Source: Serilophus lunatus
Taxonomy: Eukaryota; Chordata; Aves; Passeriformes; Eurylaimidae
NCBI GenBank assembly: GCA_013399895.1
Contig: VXBA01000883.1
Coordinates: 680,880-744,879 of the forward strand
DNA length: 64,000 bases
Reading direction: 5' to 3'
A program made the translations under genes and the position numbers. Below, in pieces: positions 38,663 through 50,670 of this stretch; the stretch's first letter is position 1; every line of letters starts with the position of its first letter. The notes under the pieces are model-generated. The model did not search any database. It saw only the letters and a program-made list of their open reading frames with translations, and was not told where the DNA came from.

Positions 38663-41600
38663 TTAATGTTCCCCAAATTCCTTCCTGACTGCGTTGGCAA
38701 AGGAAGTCCTTGCCGAGTCATCACTGCTTTGCCAATGTGGAAGGCTGTTCCCTGGAGTGTTATGATGCATGTAGGAACCTGCTTGGACACTTGATTTCCC
38801 TGGCTTCTCTGGAGGTGACTTCAGTGTTTTGGCATACTGCTTCTGGTGGTGCTCATTAGATTTCTTGCCTCAATGCTCAAGGTGCATTGATACTCTCAAG
38901 AAGTTTTTCTTTAATAGCTTAACACTTAAAATCCAAGAAACTATTACCATCAAACTGCAGGTTTCTGCCAAGGGTAACTATGGACTCATCTGAGTGATTC
39001 TGTCATGGCAAGGGAGAGGGATTCTTCTTTATTAACAGGATTTTATGCTTCCTGATAGCTTCAAGGAAATCAGTCCCAGAGGTCCTCCATAGCAGAAGCT
39101 GAAGGAGCAAAAGCCATCTTTCAATACAGAAAAAGCCCCAGGAAGCTGGAATATTTAAAGTTCTTGTCAGGAGCTTTCTATTAAAAGCACATCTTTCAAC
39201 CCTGCCCTCTGATCAGAATGAGGAGACGATTTTTGAGTGATGAACAGCTTGGTTTCAAATCTGGGAAGACCCACAGCTGTAAGTGAAGAACTGATACTTT
39301 CATTTGATGATTCTTTGGTGGTTTATCCCATCAGAGCAGAAAGTTAAGGCACTGACCTTCCCCAATACATGTGGGAAGCAGTACATCCAAGTAGTCAGAC
39401 TTTGTGATGTAAAAATGCCAACAAGTTTTACTGAACTGAATTACTCCAAGGTAGACTCTTAAGACTTTGCTGAGAGTTCATATGGCAATGGATATTTTTG
39501 AAACCTCCTACAAAAAACTCTTTTCTAGGGTCTACCATTTCTGACTTCGCTGGATCCACTCATTGTCTGGTTTCTTAAAGACTTTCTTGCTGACATCAAG
39601 TGAGTTTCATGCATCAGTCACTACTTTATCTTCTTTTAGATTTTATGTGGTAGAGAAACTCATCTCTCTCACTGAAGAGAACTCATCAGAGAGTCACTGC
39701 AAAGAGGAGACTTGAGCTACTTTGCCATTTCCACACTGTATCTTATACTAAAGCCCTATTCTAAATTTTTATAGAAACCAGCTATAAAGCTGTAAAGGCC
39801 ACTGCTGGCTATGTGGAGTTTCTCCATGCATCTACAAAATCATTATGATTTAGCTTTGGTCTACAGCAAGAAATCCTGTTTTAGTCAGCCTGTGCTGTGG
39901 AAATTATTTCCAATATTATAGAAATCAAGCGGTTCAACCCGTTAGCAACTTCATCTGTTGCAGGATAACATTGCTTAGCTCTGAGTTTCTTTTGCTGTAG
40001 TCTCACATGCATCTATCAGAGAAAGCAGTGCCATGATAGAGATTGCCTTAATTTGCCATATCTTTTGTTTCAAATATGACTTGTCTTCTGTATCCATCCA
40101 TTTTCCAAATGATTCCATCGTTACATGTTTTTTCTCATTGCCATATCTTCTTTTTTGTTGCCTACTGATATTTACGGGTAAGAGTCCAGGCAGCCCTCTG
40201 CAGAGGGCCAGTCACTCATTAGAACTGACTTCCCTGAAGAGACTGTTCACCTCTGTCCTGTAACAATAGGAGAGCCTGATAAGGTATCGATTTTGTAAGT
40301 TCTGTATTGTTCTGTCAGAGAGTTCCTTCCCATTTCCATCCTCTTTTATTTTTTGCCCTCTTTGGCTGATTTATTTCTCTGGTAAAGCATTAACTCCTGC
40401 TCAAACTGAGAGCTGCACAGAGCAGCTGATTCAGTTGTGGAGACACCAGTTTGTGCTTGGCAGTAGGGCCCAGCCACCACAGCGTGGACCCAAACCTCTC
40501 GGGTTATAGAGGCTTGTGCTTATCTCATTCTGAGAATCTTCACTGAATTGAGAATCTGAATGTTTTCCTCAAACACAAAAGTTATAGGTCAGTAACCTGT
40601 TTTTTAAGGCAGTTGACATTCCACAGTCAATACTGTCTGGGATGTTGTTAGTGAAGTATAAGGTCCTGTTAGGCTTTCACAGCATTAATGCTTAACCAGA
40701 ACCAGAGAACAAACCAACAAGTAGGCAAAACCATTCATACATTAATATAGAAATTAATTATGCTGTGAAATATTTCAGATTTACATAGGTACACGGAAAA
40801 AAAACCAGCTGTTATTTGTTCTAGGAATTTGATTAAATGTAAGAGAGGAGTAAAAATATTTTCAAATACTTTAGGTTGAGTATGTGAAAAATGTCTTATT
40901 AGTCCTAGTTACTAAATCATGGACTTATCTTTCAAGGAAAAAGGTGGAAGCCTGTCCCTTGAGTTTAAAATAGTAGGAAGCAATCCTGCATTAGCAGATA
41001 GGGTGGAGAGTAAAAACAGATTACACAGACACTAAGGACCTGTGGAAGGCAGTAAGTACCTTAGCCAGCACAGGTGCAGCTGGAAGAGGATGAGCCATGA
41101 CACCCTCAGGCTCACATAGCTTTCCAGTGGGGATATTCCTGTGCATAACTTCACACATCTCCACTTGCAGACCTGCAAATCTAGTTTAATTGATTTCTTC
41201 CTCTCTGTATTCTATAATTTGAGAGCTGAAAATTATTTATACTAGACAGAGTGCTGTCTAAATGTGAGAGTAACCTGATGTTTAAATAGGTTGTTTTTTA
41301 AAGATTTTTCCCAACTTGTAACTGATTGTCTCTCAATACAGCAGCGAGGCACTGGTTTCAAGACAGTAGGACCAATGTCCTCATTTCCTATGTTTCTAAA
41401 CAATAATATATAGCAGTGTCACACACTTCCAGAAATATTGTGTTACCAAGGTCAGTATGTTTAAAGATGTCACTACTGTTAGTCACCTTCCTCATCCTCT
41501 TGCCCCCAAAACAAGGACATTTTTTGTGAATCAGTGCTGGAGCTGCTGCAGTTCTGTATTAAGGCCAGTCCAGTCTGGAGTTATTTTCCTTTGGTATATT

Positions 41601-44600
41601 GGGCTGACAGTGGCAATCTAGGACCTGATCCCCAGAGGATCAGATGTCTCTGCCTTGAAGAGGAGCAAGGATGAAGGCAGTGTAACCTCAGACTGCTGAT
41701 TTTAATCTGCTGGCCCAAGCATGCTGGAGCTTGGTTAAGCATCAGATAGTGACAGTGATGGAAAGGTTCTGGGCTACATGACAGGTACTAGAGGCCAGGT
41801 AGATAGTTGGTCTGATTTGGCTTGTGGAGAGCTTGAACAGAGTGATGAGCTATTTTTGAATCCTGCCAGGCAAGGCTTGAAGACTGGGTATGTAGAAATT
41901 CATATGTAATCCTCAATCCTCTTCTGCCCCAATGGAGGAGACAGAAGGGTGAAGTTACTATACACACAGCAGCAGGACAGCAGGGAAATATGGAAAAGCC
42001 ACAGCTGGAACGACCCCAGCTGGCATTTGAGGGCTTGCAAGAACAACTATTGATTTGGGAAATTGGTAGCTGAGCAGAGGGAGCTTTAGCCTAGTGTGGA
42101 GGTGGAAGGAGGCAGGATTGGAGGCCCAGGCCTGAAGGGAAGGGAATTTCCAAGGGTAGGCTGCAGTCCTGCTGTGGAGAGGGTTCCTGAAATCAGGGGA
42201 GCCCAGGCACGTGCCCAGGTGCTGCTCCAGGGCGCAGCTCTGAGGAGGGATCCAGCTGTTTGACATGTTCCTCATCTCGCAGCTCAGCCGTGCCTATCTG
42301 CTCTTGGTTCTTTGCTTTATGGAAGGTCTGAGCGCTGCAAAGGAACTGCAGTTCCACAGGGACTCACGTGCAAACACATGCTCCTTGTGCAATGCCTGCG
42401 TTCCCACACTCACCTCCTCTTTCAACTCACATGCAACTCGAGTTCATTAGTGCTCCCTCCCTGTGATTTTGGTTAAAAATCGCTGTTTTGGGAAAAAAAG
42501 CCCAAAAAGCAAACACCAAAAAACCCTCAAAACATCTGAAAATTGTCAGGGAGGCCAGAACTTTGCAAAACTTAATTCTTTAGAGCACTTTGGAAATTCC
42601 TACCTGAAAACATCATAGGAGGCAACTGGAGGGAGCCAAGCTTGCCTTGGGAGTCATTTCTGGGGATATCAAACTTCAAGGAAGACAAAGTAGCAATAAC
42701 CTGAGAGAAGGAGAAAGGCCTATTGTTGTTCCTGTTCTTCTGGCTCCATCAGCTCTCTGCTGGTTCCTGCCCAGAGGAGCTTCTTCATTCTTTCCCTGTT
42801 ATTTTTCAATCCACTTGTTTTCCATTTCCAAAAGAGAACGTGAAGCAGATTGATTAATGAAATAACAAATCTCATGTTTCTTACAGCCAAGCAAATACTG
42901 ACAGAGCCCATCTGACAATGCCCAGGATGGAGGATCCCTCTGGAAACAGCAGCCTCACTGGAGGGGAGCAGGAGACAGCAGCAGGAAGGCTGACAGAGCA
43001 CTCTCAATCCTCTTGAGACGGAGGGAATTAAGATTTTTTGCAGAACTTCATGTAGAAAATCTTCTTTTCATTTGTTTTTCTAGATTGATGGTGTGTGTGA
43101 TTCTTCCTGCCTTATTTATATGGAGAGATTATTTGGCCACATGATTAACTAACACAACAACAAATTACACGCATGTTGTAGTAATTGGCAGTTTGTGTAC
43201 AGAAAAATTACCATAGAAATGATATGAAATAGGCTCATATCAGTGTTGTCATATGCTTTTACTGTGCAAAAGACACTTGAATGGGATTGCTACAAATGGA
43301 AGGTGTTTGTGTGCTGGCCTGTGGCCAGCAGATGGTGTGGCCTCTGCTGCTTGGGACACTTCATTAACCCTTACACTGGAAAAAAATAAATACATACAGC
43401 TATTGCAGAAGCCCTATAAGAACAGCTGCTCCCAAGAAATTTAAGTCTTCAAATATCAATGACTTGCCTGTTAGGAAATTTGAATCTTTCCTTGAAGTAC
43501 TGAATAGCCTTAATAGTTGAATCCACTAAGCAGAAAAATATGTTAAGTGAAAGAAGCACAAAAAGATAGAAGTAACCTCTAGGTTCATTGAGAGCTTTAG
43601 AAGGGTAAGTGATGGTCAGGCTGATGGACAGCCAGCCACTGGGATATTCCTTTGGTGATCCGAGGTCAGGGGCTCCCTGTGTGTGCAGTGCTTGGAGGAA
43701 CCAGGAGTGCCAGGAAGAGCTCTCTGCTCCCCTGGCCAGCCAGGTGTGCTCTGCACTGCTGGAGAAGGGCCATGGGAAGTCTGTTAGGAAAACGATTGCT
43801 GCTTGGCTTATAAAAGCAAAGATAATCCTCAAGTTAGGCCTGTGATGTCACTTGTGATTGCCTCAGATGTGCCAGCCTTCTTCCAACAGTGAGGAAGTGC
43901 CCTCTGCTTTGGTCCCCAGTGTGTATGTGCGGGGTCAGGCTGTTTTCACTTTTTACAAAAGAAGCAAAGGGATTAGCTCCCAAATGAATACATCCAGAGT
44001 GCTCCATGTGTCACTTGTGCTGCACAGAAGAGAACCCCACCACATCTCCCCATTTATAAAAGCTGCAAGAAGAGCAGAACTGTGCTATCAGACATCAGAG
44101 AATCTGTATCAGAGAATGTGCAGAAACCAAGTCTCATCACTTCTGCTGTTCATAGACCATTGTTTATAAGAAACATTTCTTTCTTTTGTAAGGTCCTTAG
44201 TCATAACTGACTCTATTTTAACAAGATTCTTTTCTGTCTTCCCTTATTTCTCAATGGGTTGCCATGCTGAGAGCATAGGAAGCAGACTCCTCTATTCCTT
44301 TCCTTCCTACTCCCCTGAGAATCTCTCCCTCCCCAAATTGCAAACAGATTGAGACGTCTGGCATCCAGAGAAGTGGGAAAACAAACAACTCTCTCACAGT
44401 CCCCATTCCACTTTTTGCCTCCCCTTTAAGCCCAGCTTAGCTGAGAGTGCTGGCTGGGAGCTGCTGCCCAGCTGGGCTCAGCTGCACCCGCCCAGCACTG
44501 CCCTGTGCCACGGGGAGCTTTGTCCCAGTGCTCCTGTGAAGAGACACGTGCTTTCACACTCTTGTTCTCGCCCGTATGAGAGAGGTTAGACTTTTGAAAA

Positions 44601-44690
44601 ACTGCCTGCCTTAACTTTATTGCCTTTTTTCCCCCCCTATTCAACAGGCTGCAACATAGTGAATTAAACATCTAGAAAAAAGGGCTGTCA
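38663..44690. other. Intergenic sequence, no gene supported
   Basis: Unique AT-rich sequence. A word resembling a CTCF core (CCAGCAGATGGTGT, 43327-43340, plus strand) is present, with about two mismatches to the consensus as I remember it. Otherwise I see only short open frames without recognisable products (for example 41958-42275 minus and 43449-43832 minus). Confidence 0.5.
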
Positions 44691-44890
44691 TCATCTTTTG
44701 CAGCTTTCAGTGGTTCAGATGAGGCAAGCAATCAAAGGGCAAGGCAGAGGCATGCCTTTTCATTGCCGCTATAAACAATCAAACTCAGACTTTGCACCAT
44801 GTAGAAGGCTGCATTACAAACAAGAACGGCTGCTATCGTATTACCATCCCGAGGCTGATTTATATAAACTGCCTTCTGAGTTCTGATTAG
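44690..44890. promoter_or_regulatory. Candidate conserved noncoding element
   Basis: Non-repetitive block of mixed composition with retained CpGs (GAACGGCTGCTATCGTATTACC), a CCGCTATAAACAATC segment (forkhead/SOX-like AAACAAT) and a TGATTTATATAAACTG segment. It is open for 62 codons on the plus strand without recognisable protein similarity. The texture resembles deeply conserved enhancers in gene-poor regions. This is inference; no alignment was possible. Confidence 0.3.
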
Positions 44891-45529
44891 GGTCAAACAC
44901 AAGTGCTGTATAGACAGAGCAGATTGCTGGAATAAAATTTTCAATAACACTTCTAACTATTCAGGTGCCTACTAGTGAGAAATTTGTTTCAGAGAAGTTG
45001 CACGCAATTCCTTAAGTGTTTTAGGAGAGAGGTAGTTAAGCAAATGAAGATGGACTGGTATTTCTGGAGAGGTTGTATCTCTGTGCTATACATGCTGTAC
45101 AGTCAGGAGCAGTAACTGTTCAGTAAATCACTAGAGGGATAAATGAATGCATTTTGTAATATTAAGGTAGCATGCAAGGAGCTGCATCAGGTCTTTTAAT
45201 TTATTCCTTAGGAGGAACATTTACAGCTGGTGAAATCCTAAGAGTTTTCAGGCATATGTTCAAAGGTTATGATCAGAGCTACTGTAAGTGAACGTGCACA
45301 GCTCATACTTGACTATAAAAAGATTTTCTATCAGGGCATATCATAGAAAGAGCTCTATTTCTTCCACTCAAAAATTCAGAAATCACAAAAGCCTTTGATT
45401 ATAGACTTGTATTCTCCTCCTATAATAAAAACCCGTCTTCCCCCAAAGATTTTTGTAGCAAAGACTCCTTCCGTATTTATGTGCAGAGGCAGACATACCT
45501 ATGGCTGAGAATATATTGACTCCTGCCTT

Positions 45530-45910
45530 GCTCAAATGGCAGCGAAGTGAGGCTGGGGACACAAGAATTAAACATTGTGGTGGAGGCTTAGCTGCTCAAA
45601 AAAATGGTGCAAACCATTAGGAAACAGCTGCCCAAAAATAAACTCCAAAAGGTGCAGTTTGTGCCGCAGTTGAGCCCTGCATTACTGGAGCAGCAGCACA
45701 AATGTGCGAACATTTATCAGTCAGAAGTCCCCGCTGTCCTGGATTCCCGTGCAATTGAAAGCAGAGTCATCTGCAACAATGGGAGCTTTATTTATCCTGC
45801 ACAATTGCTGCCAAAGCAGTCCTGGGACGTCCATGAGACTGCTATGAATATGTTTGGAGTGGGATGAATCTGGCAGAGCGCTGCGAAACTGCTGCATCAC
45901 CAGTCTCAGG
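45530..45910. promoter_or_regulatory. Candidate conserved noncoding element
   Basis: Low-repeat block with a perfect SOX-type word AACAATGG (45775-45782), an inverted SOX core ATTGT (45574-45578) and several retained CpGs. It is also open for 87 codons on the plus strand (45604-45867), but that product has no recognisable domain and no splice context. I prefer a regulatory reading to a coding one. Confidence 0.3.
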
Positions 45911-48160
45911 TCTGCTGGCTGGCGGCACTGACTGGCAGTTTTTGTGCAGGGTTGCTAAGGAAATTTTAAAGCTTTTAGGAGCCTGAAATGGCCCGCCCCG
46001 TTAGAGACTCATGATTGCTCTACCCTCTAGAGGCAGTGGCGAGGAGGTAACCACTGCTGTTTTGAGGGTGATGGACATTGGGAGCCAGGACTGTGGGCTG
46101 TGCCCATCCCTGCATTCCCCACACACTCACAGCTCCCAGTCTGACGGTGGATGTTTCCAGGAGTCATGAGTAAAGATAAGTCAAGAGTAAAATGGGAGTC
46201 GTTTTACATCACCTCTTTGATGGCTCCCAGGACACCATTATGAGATTGCCTGTTTTTATTTTTATTTGAGCTAGAAGTAGGTGTGTACCAAAGAAATAAG
46301 AATTTTAGTTTTTCCTTTGTCAGGGGCATTCATCACTTTCTGTGTGCTGCACAGTGCTTGTCAGCAGGCCAGAAATCCGTGGCCTTCTGAGTTGTCCTAC
46401 TGAACTGCACTTAATCCTGTTAGCCTCCCTAATACGACCTACTTCTCCTGAGGACTAAGAGTCATCCGGCTTTCATAGGAAACAATAATGAAACTAAATC
46501 TGCTCCCAGCATGTAAGACTCCTGAAAGAAGAGTCACTTACTGACAAGTCTGGACGTGATATTAAAGAGGTAGCAGGACTGATAAATTCCCACTGGAGAG
46601 CAGTTTGGCAGGTTAGACTTTTCACTAGACATTATTATCAAGCTCATAGGGCTTAGGAAGCAGTGAAATTTGGGGGCAATGAACTGATAACATAGCTGGA
46701 GACCTCACTGATTGCATCAGAGAAAATGGAGCCATTGCAACAGAAGGATTGAAGCCCCATATGTTCTACAAGAGCTTGGGAAGAGACGGGAAAATACTTC
46801 ACTGGCTCGTGGTCCTTTCTATAGGGAGAATTTTCAAATCTTCATTGAAAATAACAGTAAGAATTTTAAGGAGAGTAACCTTTCCTGTTTTTCAAATGTG
46901 CCTTTTCTTTATGCAGTCTTCCTAGTTCCTCACTACATGAGTCCTCCAGATGTGAGGGCTGAAGTAAACCTCAGACTAGATCAGGTTTGCTTTTAGTGTA
47001 CAAAAAGAAGTAGGGGACAGCAAAACACCATGGTATGTATTCTCTGAGGTCATGCTGACCTTATTTCCTAATGGGCATAAGCAAGCAGCAAATATAAAAG
47101 CATGAAAGGACATTTTATATTAACTACCTACTTGAACTCTTCCCAGAGTGAAGGTGAGAATCTCCTTGACAGTCAGCTTCCAGGTATCCATGGTTCTGCT
47201 CCTGGGTAAATGTAAATGAAGCTTCATGGAAAAGCCTCTCAATTCTACAGTTTAAATTTGGTTAATTAAAGGATTCTGGAGGCATAATTGTTAACATATA
47301 ACCCTTCACATGAGAGGAACACACTCAGAGACTCTAGTACACCAGAGCAAATGTAAATGCCAGGTACACTGAACCTGAGAAATAGAGTCCCCAGTGTGTG
47401 ACCTTGTTCCTTCAGAAAAAGGTTTCTGTTCTGCACTGCACTCCAAGTCACAAGTCAGGTGGAGGGTATAAAGGCAAACTTTGAGACATACTGTCCATGC
47501 AAAAGGAACTTGTCACACGTCCAGAGTTAGAGCCCGGCGTAAAGCCCGGAGCATCACAGTGGCAAGCCCTGACCATGCAAAATGTCACAAACTTCTCAGC
47601 AATGCACGTAGATGTCACCAAAGTTTCAGTGAGACATTCAGTTGTTATTTCCCTCTTGAGTCATGCAGGAGGACACTGTCACAGCCTACAGAGCCACCAA
47701 CGTGAGCTATGCAGTGCATGTGAGACCATGGAAGAGTCTCTCTGGTTATCAGATGCCTGAGAGAATCTTTGTCATCCTGATACTGAGAGCAATAAGGTGA
47801 TAAATCAATGCAAAGCAAAGCTTGTAAGTTGACAGTGGCTCAAAAAATATCTGGCAGTTTCCCAAAGTGTTCATCTGCCCCTCCCATCATCACCTCCTCT
47901 TTGCTTAATGCCATTTACTTTTCATTTTGGTTTAAACTTCTGCTAGCTCTGGCATAGTGTCAAAGTGTGAGACCTTTCCAAAAAACCTAATTACCTCTTG
48001 CCTCAGCAACTAAATCCCAAAATATAAGACATTTTTCAGGGGGAAGAGCAAAATGTACTGTCCTGCTTTATTAAGAGACTGTAAGTGTTCCAGGAAAAAA
48101 ATGAGAGGCAAAGATGAGCAGTGGAGGAGAGTGGAAGGGCTCTTTAGCACAGAGACCAGC
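45911..48160. other. Intergenic sequence, no gene supported
   Basis: Unique sequence of ordinary composition. A CCCTCTAGAGGCAGTGG word near 46023-46039 resembles a CTCF core but is one base short. Only short open frames without recognisable products are seen. Confidence 0.5.
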
Positions 48161-48201
48161 TCTCCTCTCCTCTCCTCTCCTCTCCTCTCCTCTCCTCTCC
48201 C
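48161..48201. repeat. (CTCTC)n microsatellite, about 8 units
   Basis: A perfect pentanucleotide TCTCC/CTCTC run of about 41 bases on the plus strand. A single N follows at 48208, so the array length in the assembly may be unreliable. Confidence 0.9.
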
Positions 48202-48207
48202 CAAACC

Positions 48208-48208
48208 N
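48208..48208. other. Single unresolved base after the CTCTC array
   Basis: A lone N with CTCTCCC on its right echoing the end of the array on its left. It probably marks an imperfect join next to the microsatellite. Confidence 0.7.
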
Positions 48209-49347
48209 CTCTCCCTTGTTTTAGCCATATCACTCTAAATGTGTGTTGCAGAGCTGTCCCGAGAAGCTCACAGTTCATGTTACAGGCAGCTGTGATACAA
48301 CACTCAAATATTAAGGTGGCTGCTTGACAGTGACAACACAGCTCAGTGGTGGAAGACTCTCAGAGGGGAAATGGATATGTGGAGTGCAGTGGTAGGGGAG
48401 ATAAAAGGTCATGAATGTTGAAATAGAAATGTCACTATTAGTATAGAAAATGATATAAAATAAATCTGTTAGTATGAAAACATGATAAAATAATGTAATT
48501 TTCATTGAGCAAAGTAATACAAGGACCTATTTGAAAACTCTCTTCAGTCCTCCCAGTATTTTTATTCCCTGTCACAACTCATTATTCCCTTCTGGTTCTA
48601 AGATTGGCTTTAATCTCATAATGTTCTCTATGTGAAAGTATCCTGTTCTTTGATCAGCACTAGACCTACACAAATAAAGTTAGAGCAATTTCACTGGATG
48701 TTATCTCCAGAGAAAGAAGGATTAGGAACAAAAGATCAATTTAAGGTGCATTGAAAGGGCTGAATGCTGAGCTGTGTCTAAGTGTTCCTCCAGACAAGAG
48801 CAACGCATGCTTTCTACGCTGTATTTCAGCTTGTTCTGCTCTGTATGCTGACAAATGTTACATTGATCTGGTGGAATTACATAAAGGATAATATGAAAAT
48901 AGTCTTTCTAGTACAATTTGCTACCAGTCAGATTAGAAATGGAGTGAGAAGCCTGAAGAAACATTGACTCATCAAGTTGAAGCTGTTCGGTTTTTGCCCC
49001 AAACTGTCTCTAAAAACAAAAGCTGCATGAGGAGTCCTCAAATCTTTGATAATATTCCCCAAATGAAGCAGGAGTACAACCCAGAGACAGAGGCTCTGTT
49101 ACAGCAGGGCTTCTTGTGTGTCTGGCCCAGCAGCCAGATGTGGGTCTGGTTCCTCGGTGCCAGCCCTTGTGCTTATTCTCCCACTCTGCTTTGAATAAAG
49201 TGGTGCAGCTGCTGCCCAGTGCTTCAGATGATGCTGTCAGAGATCAGCAGAGGGATAAGTGAGATGTGGTGACTCATTTCTTTGGTTTGTTAAAGAAGGG
49301 TATAAATATTACACAGCTTGTATGGATTTTAAACCAAAAAAAAAAAA

Positions 49348-49399
49348 NNNNNNNNNNNNNNNNNNNNNNNNNNNNNNNNNNNNNNNNNNNNNNNNNNNN
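49348..49399. other. Assembly gap (52 N) after a poly-A run
   Basis: A run of 52 N directly after AAACC and 12 A. The homopolymer is the likely cause of the break. Confidence 0.97.
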
Positions 49400-50041
49400 A
49401 GTTTTTAGAGTTTCTGAGCACAGTGTATGGCAGAGCTACAGCCAGACTACATTTCATTCCTGTGAACTGGCAGGTTTGGGGGTTTTTAATGGGAGATATT
49501 TTCATTTCTTTCACCAAGAGCTGGGAGAGCCATCTTCCCACCTTGCATTCTGTCTTCCGCAAAAACGTTTCCCTAGAAATTTTCTGATGGTGCCATACCT
49601 GATGCAGGCCAGATAAAAGACAGCACTATCAAAATATGAATCAGTCACAAAGCATCTCACTCTTGGTGTGGTGACACAGGTTAAAAAACAGGGAATTCCT
49701 GACTGATTTTCTGGAAGTTTATCCTCTCAATCTCTTTTACTGTTATGCATAAAACAAAGAACATTTTTATTTGTGGAACACATCAACTAGCTTAAAACAA
49801 TACAAGAAAATGGGAATTCAGCCTTGCCTCCTATTTTTAGTAAGTTTGCAAAACAGCATGGTCTAACCATTCATCCAAGGAAATTCAGAGCCATCTAAAA
49901 CCCATTCCCTTGGCAGCAGGCTGGAGGACTGAATTAAAAGGGAAAGCCAGCTCTTGACAGCAGAGAAGTTCCTTTCCTAGGTGGTATCAGACATGCAGAG
50001 TCACATCCTCAGATGTTAAAACAGATTTATATTGCACCATC

Positions 50042-50194
<153 letters not shown>

Positions 50195-50648
50195 TCTCAG
50201 CTTGATTCTGAGAGTAAAGATGAAACAACAAAACATTAAGTAGGAACCAAGATACTAAAAATGTTATTATGTATAGCACTGACCTATGACCAATTTGGAC
50301 AAATAAACTCCTGTCACAAATGGCTTGGTTTGAAGGTGCCATTGCCAGTGAACGGCCACTGGCTTCAGTTTGGGAGCTGTTTGTAACCAGAGGCACAACG
50401 AGCCACCTGAGAGACCCCAAGCACCCCTAAACCAGGGCCCTTGGCTGCCCTCCTGCAGACTGCCAGAGGAGCAGCCTCTTCTGGGCAAGGGGGAAGCTGT
50501 TGCTCATTGACTGCAAATAGCACTGATTGTATGAAGACTGTCAGGAAAGGGAGATGGAGGCACTGGCAGTAACAGTGCAGTGAGGTCTTTGCAGGAGCCC
50601 TGGGCAGTGAGGGCAGCTGTGGACCTGATGTGCCATCACCACCACCCT

Positions 50649-50670
50649 CCATCTCACCTTGGTGAGATGG
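50649..50670. other. Perfect 10-bp inverted repeat with a 2-base loop
   Basis: CCATCTCACC (50649-50658), TT, GGTGAGATGG (50661-50670): perfectly self-complementary arms. The flanks do not extend the stem. There is no T run after it and no adjacent gene, so it is not a terminator; it may be chance or a small cruciform-prone site. Confidence 0.6.

Noticed and set aside
39931..39940. GGTTCAACCC, resembling a tRNA B box
   Set aside because: The flanks do not form a T stem and no A box or cloverleaf is present upstream.
43809..43851. TATAAAA followed 26 bases on by GTGATGTCAC, considered as a promoter
   Set aside because: A CRE-like site downstream of a TATA word is the wrong order for a typical promoter, and no transcript or open frame of note follows.
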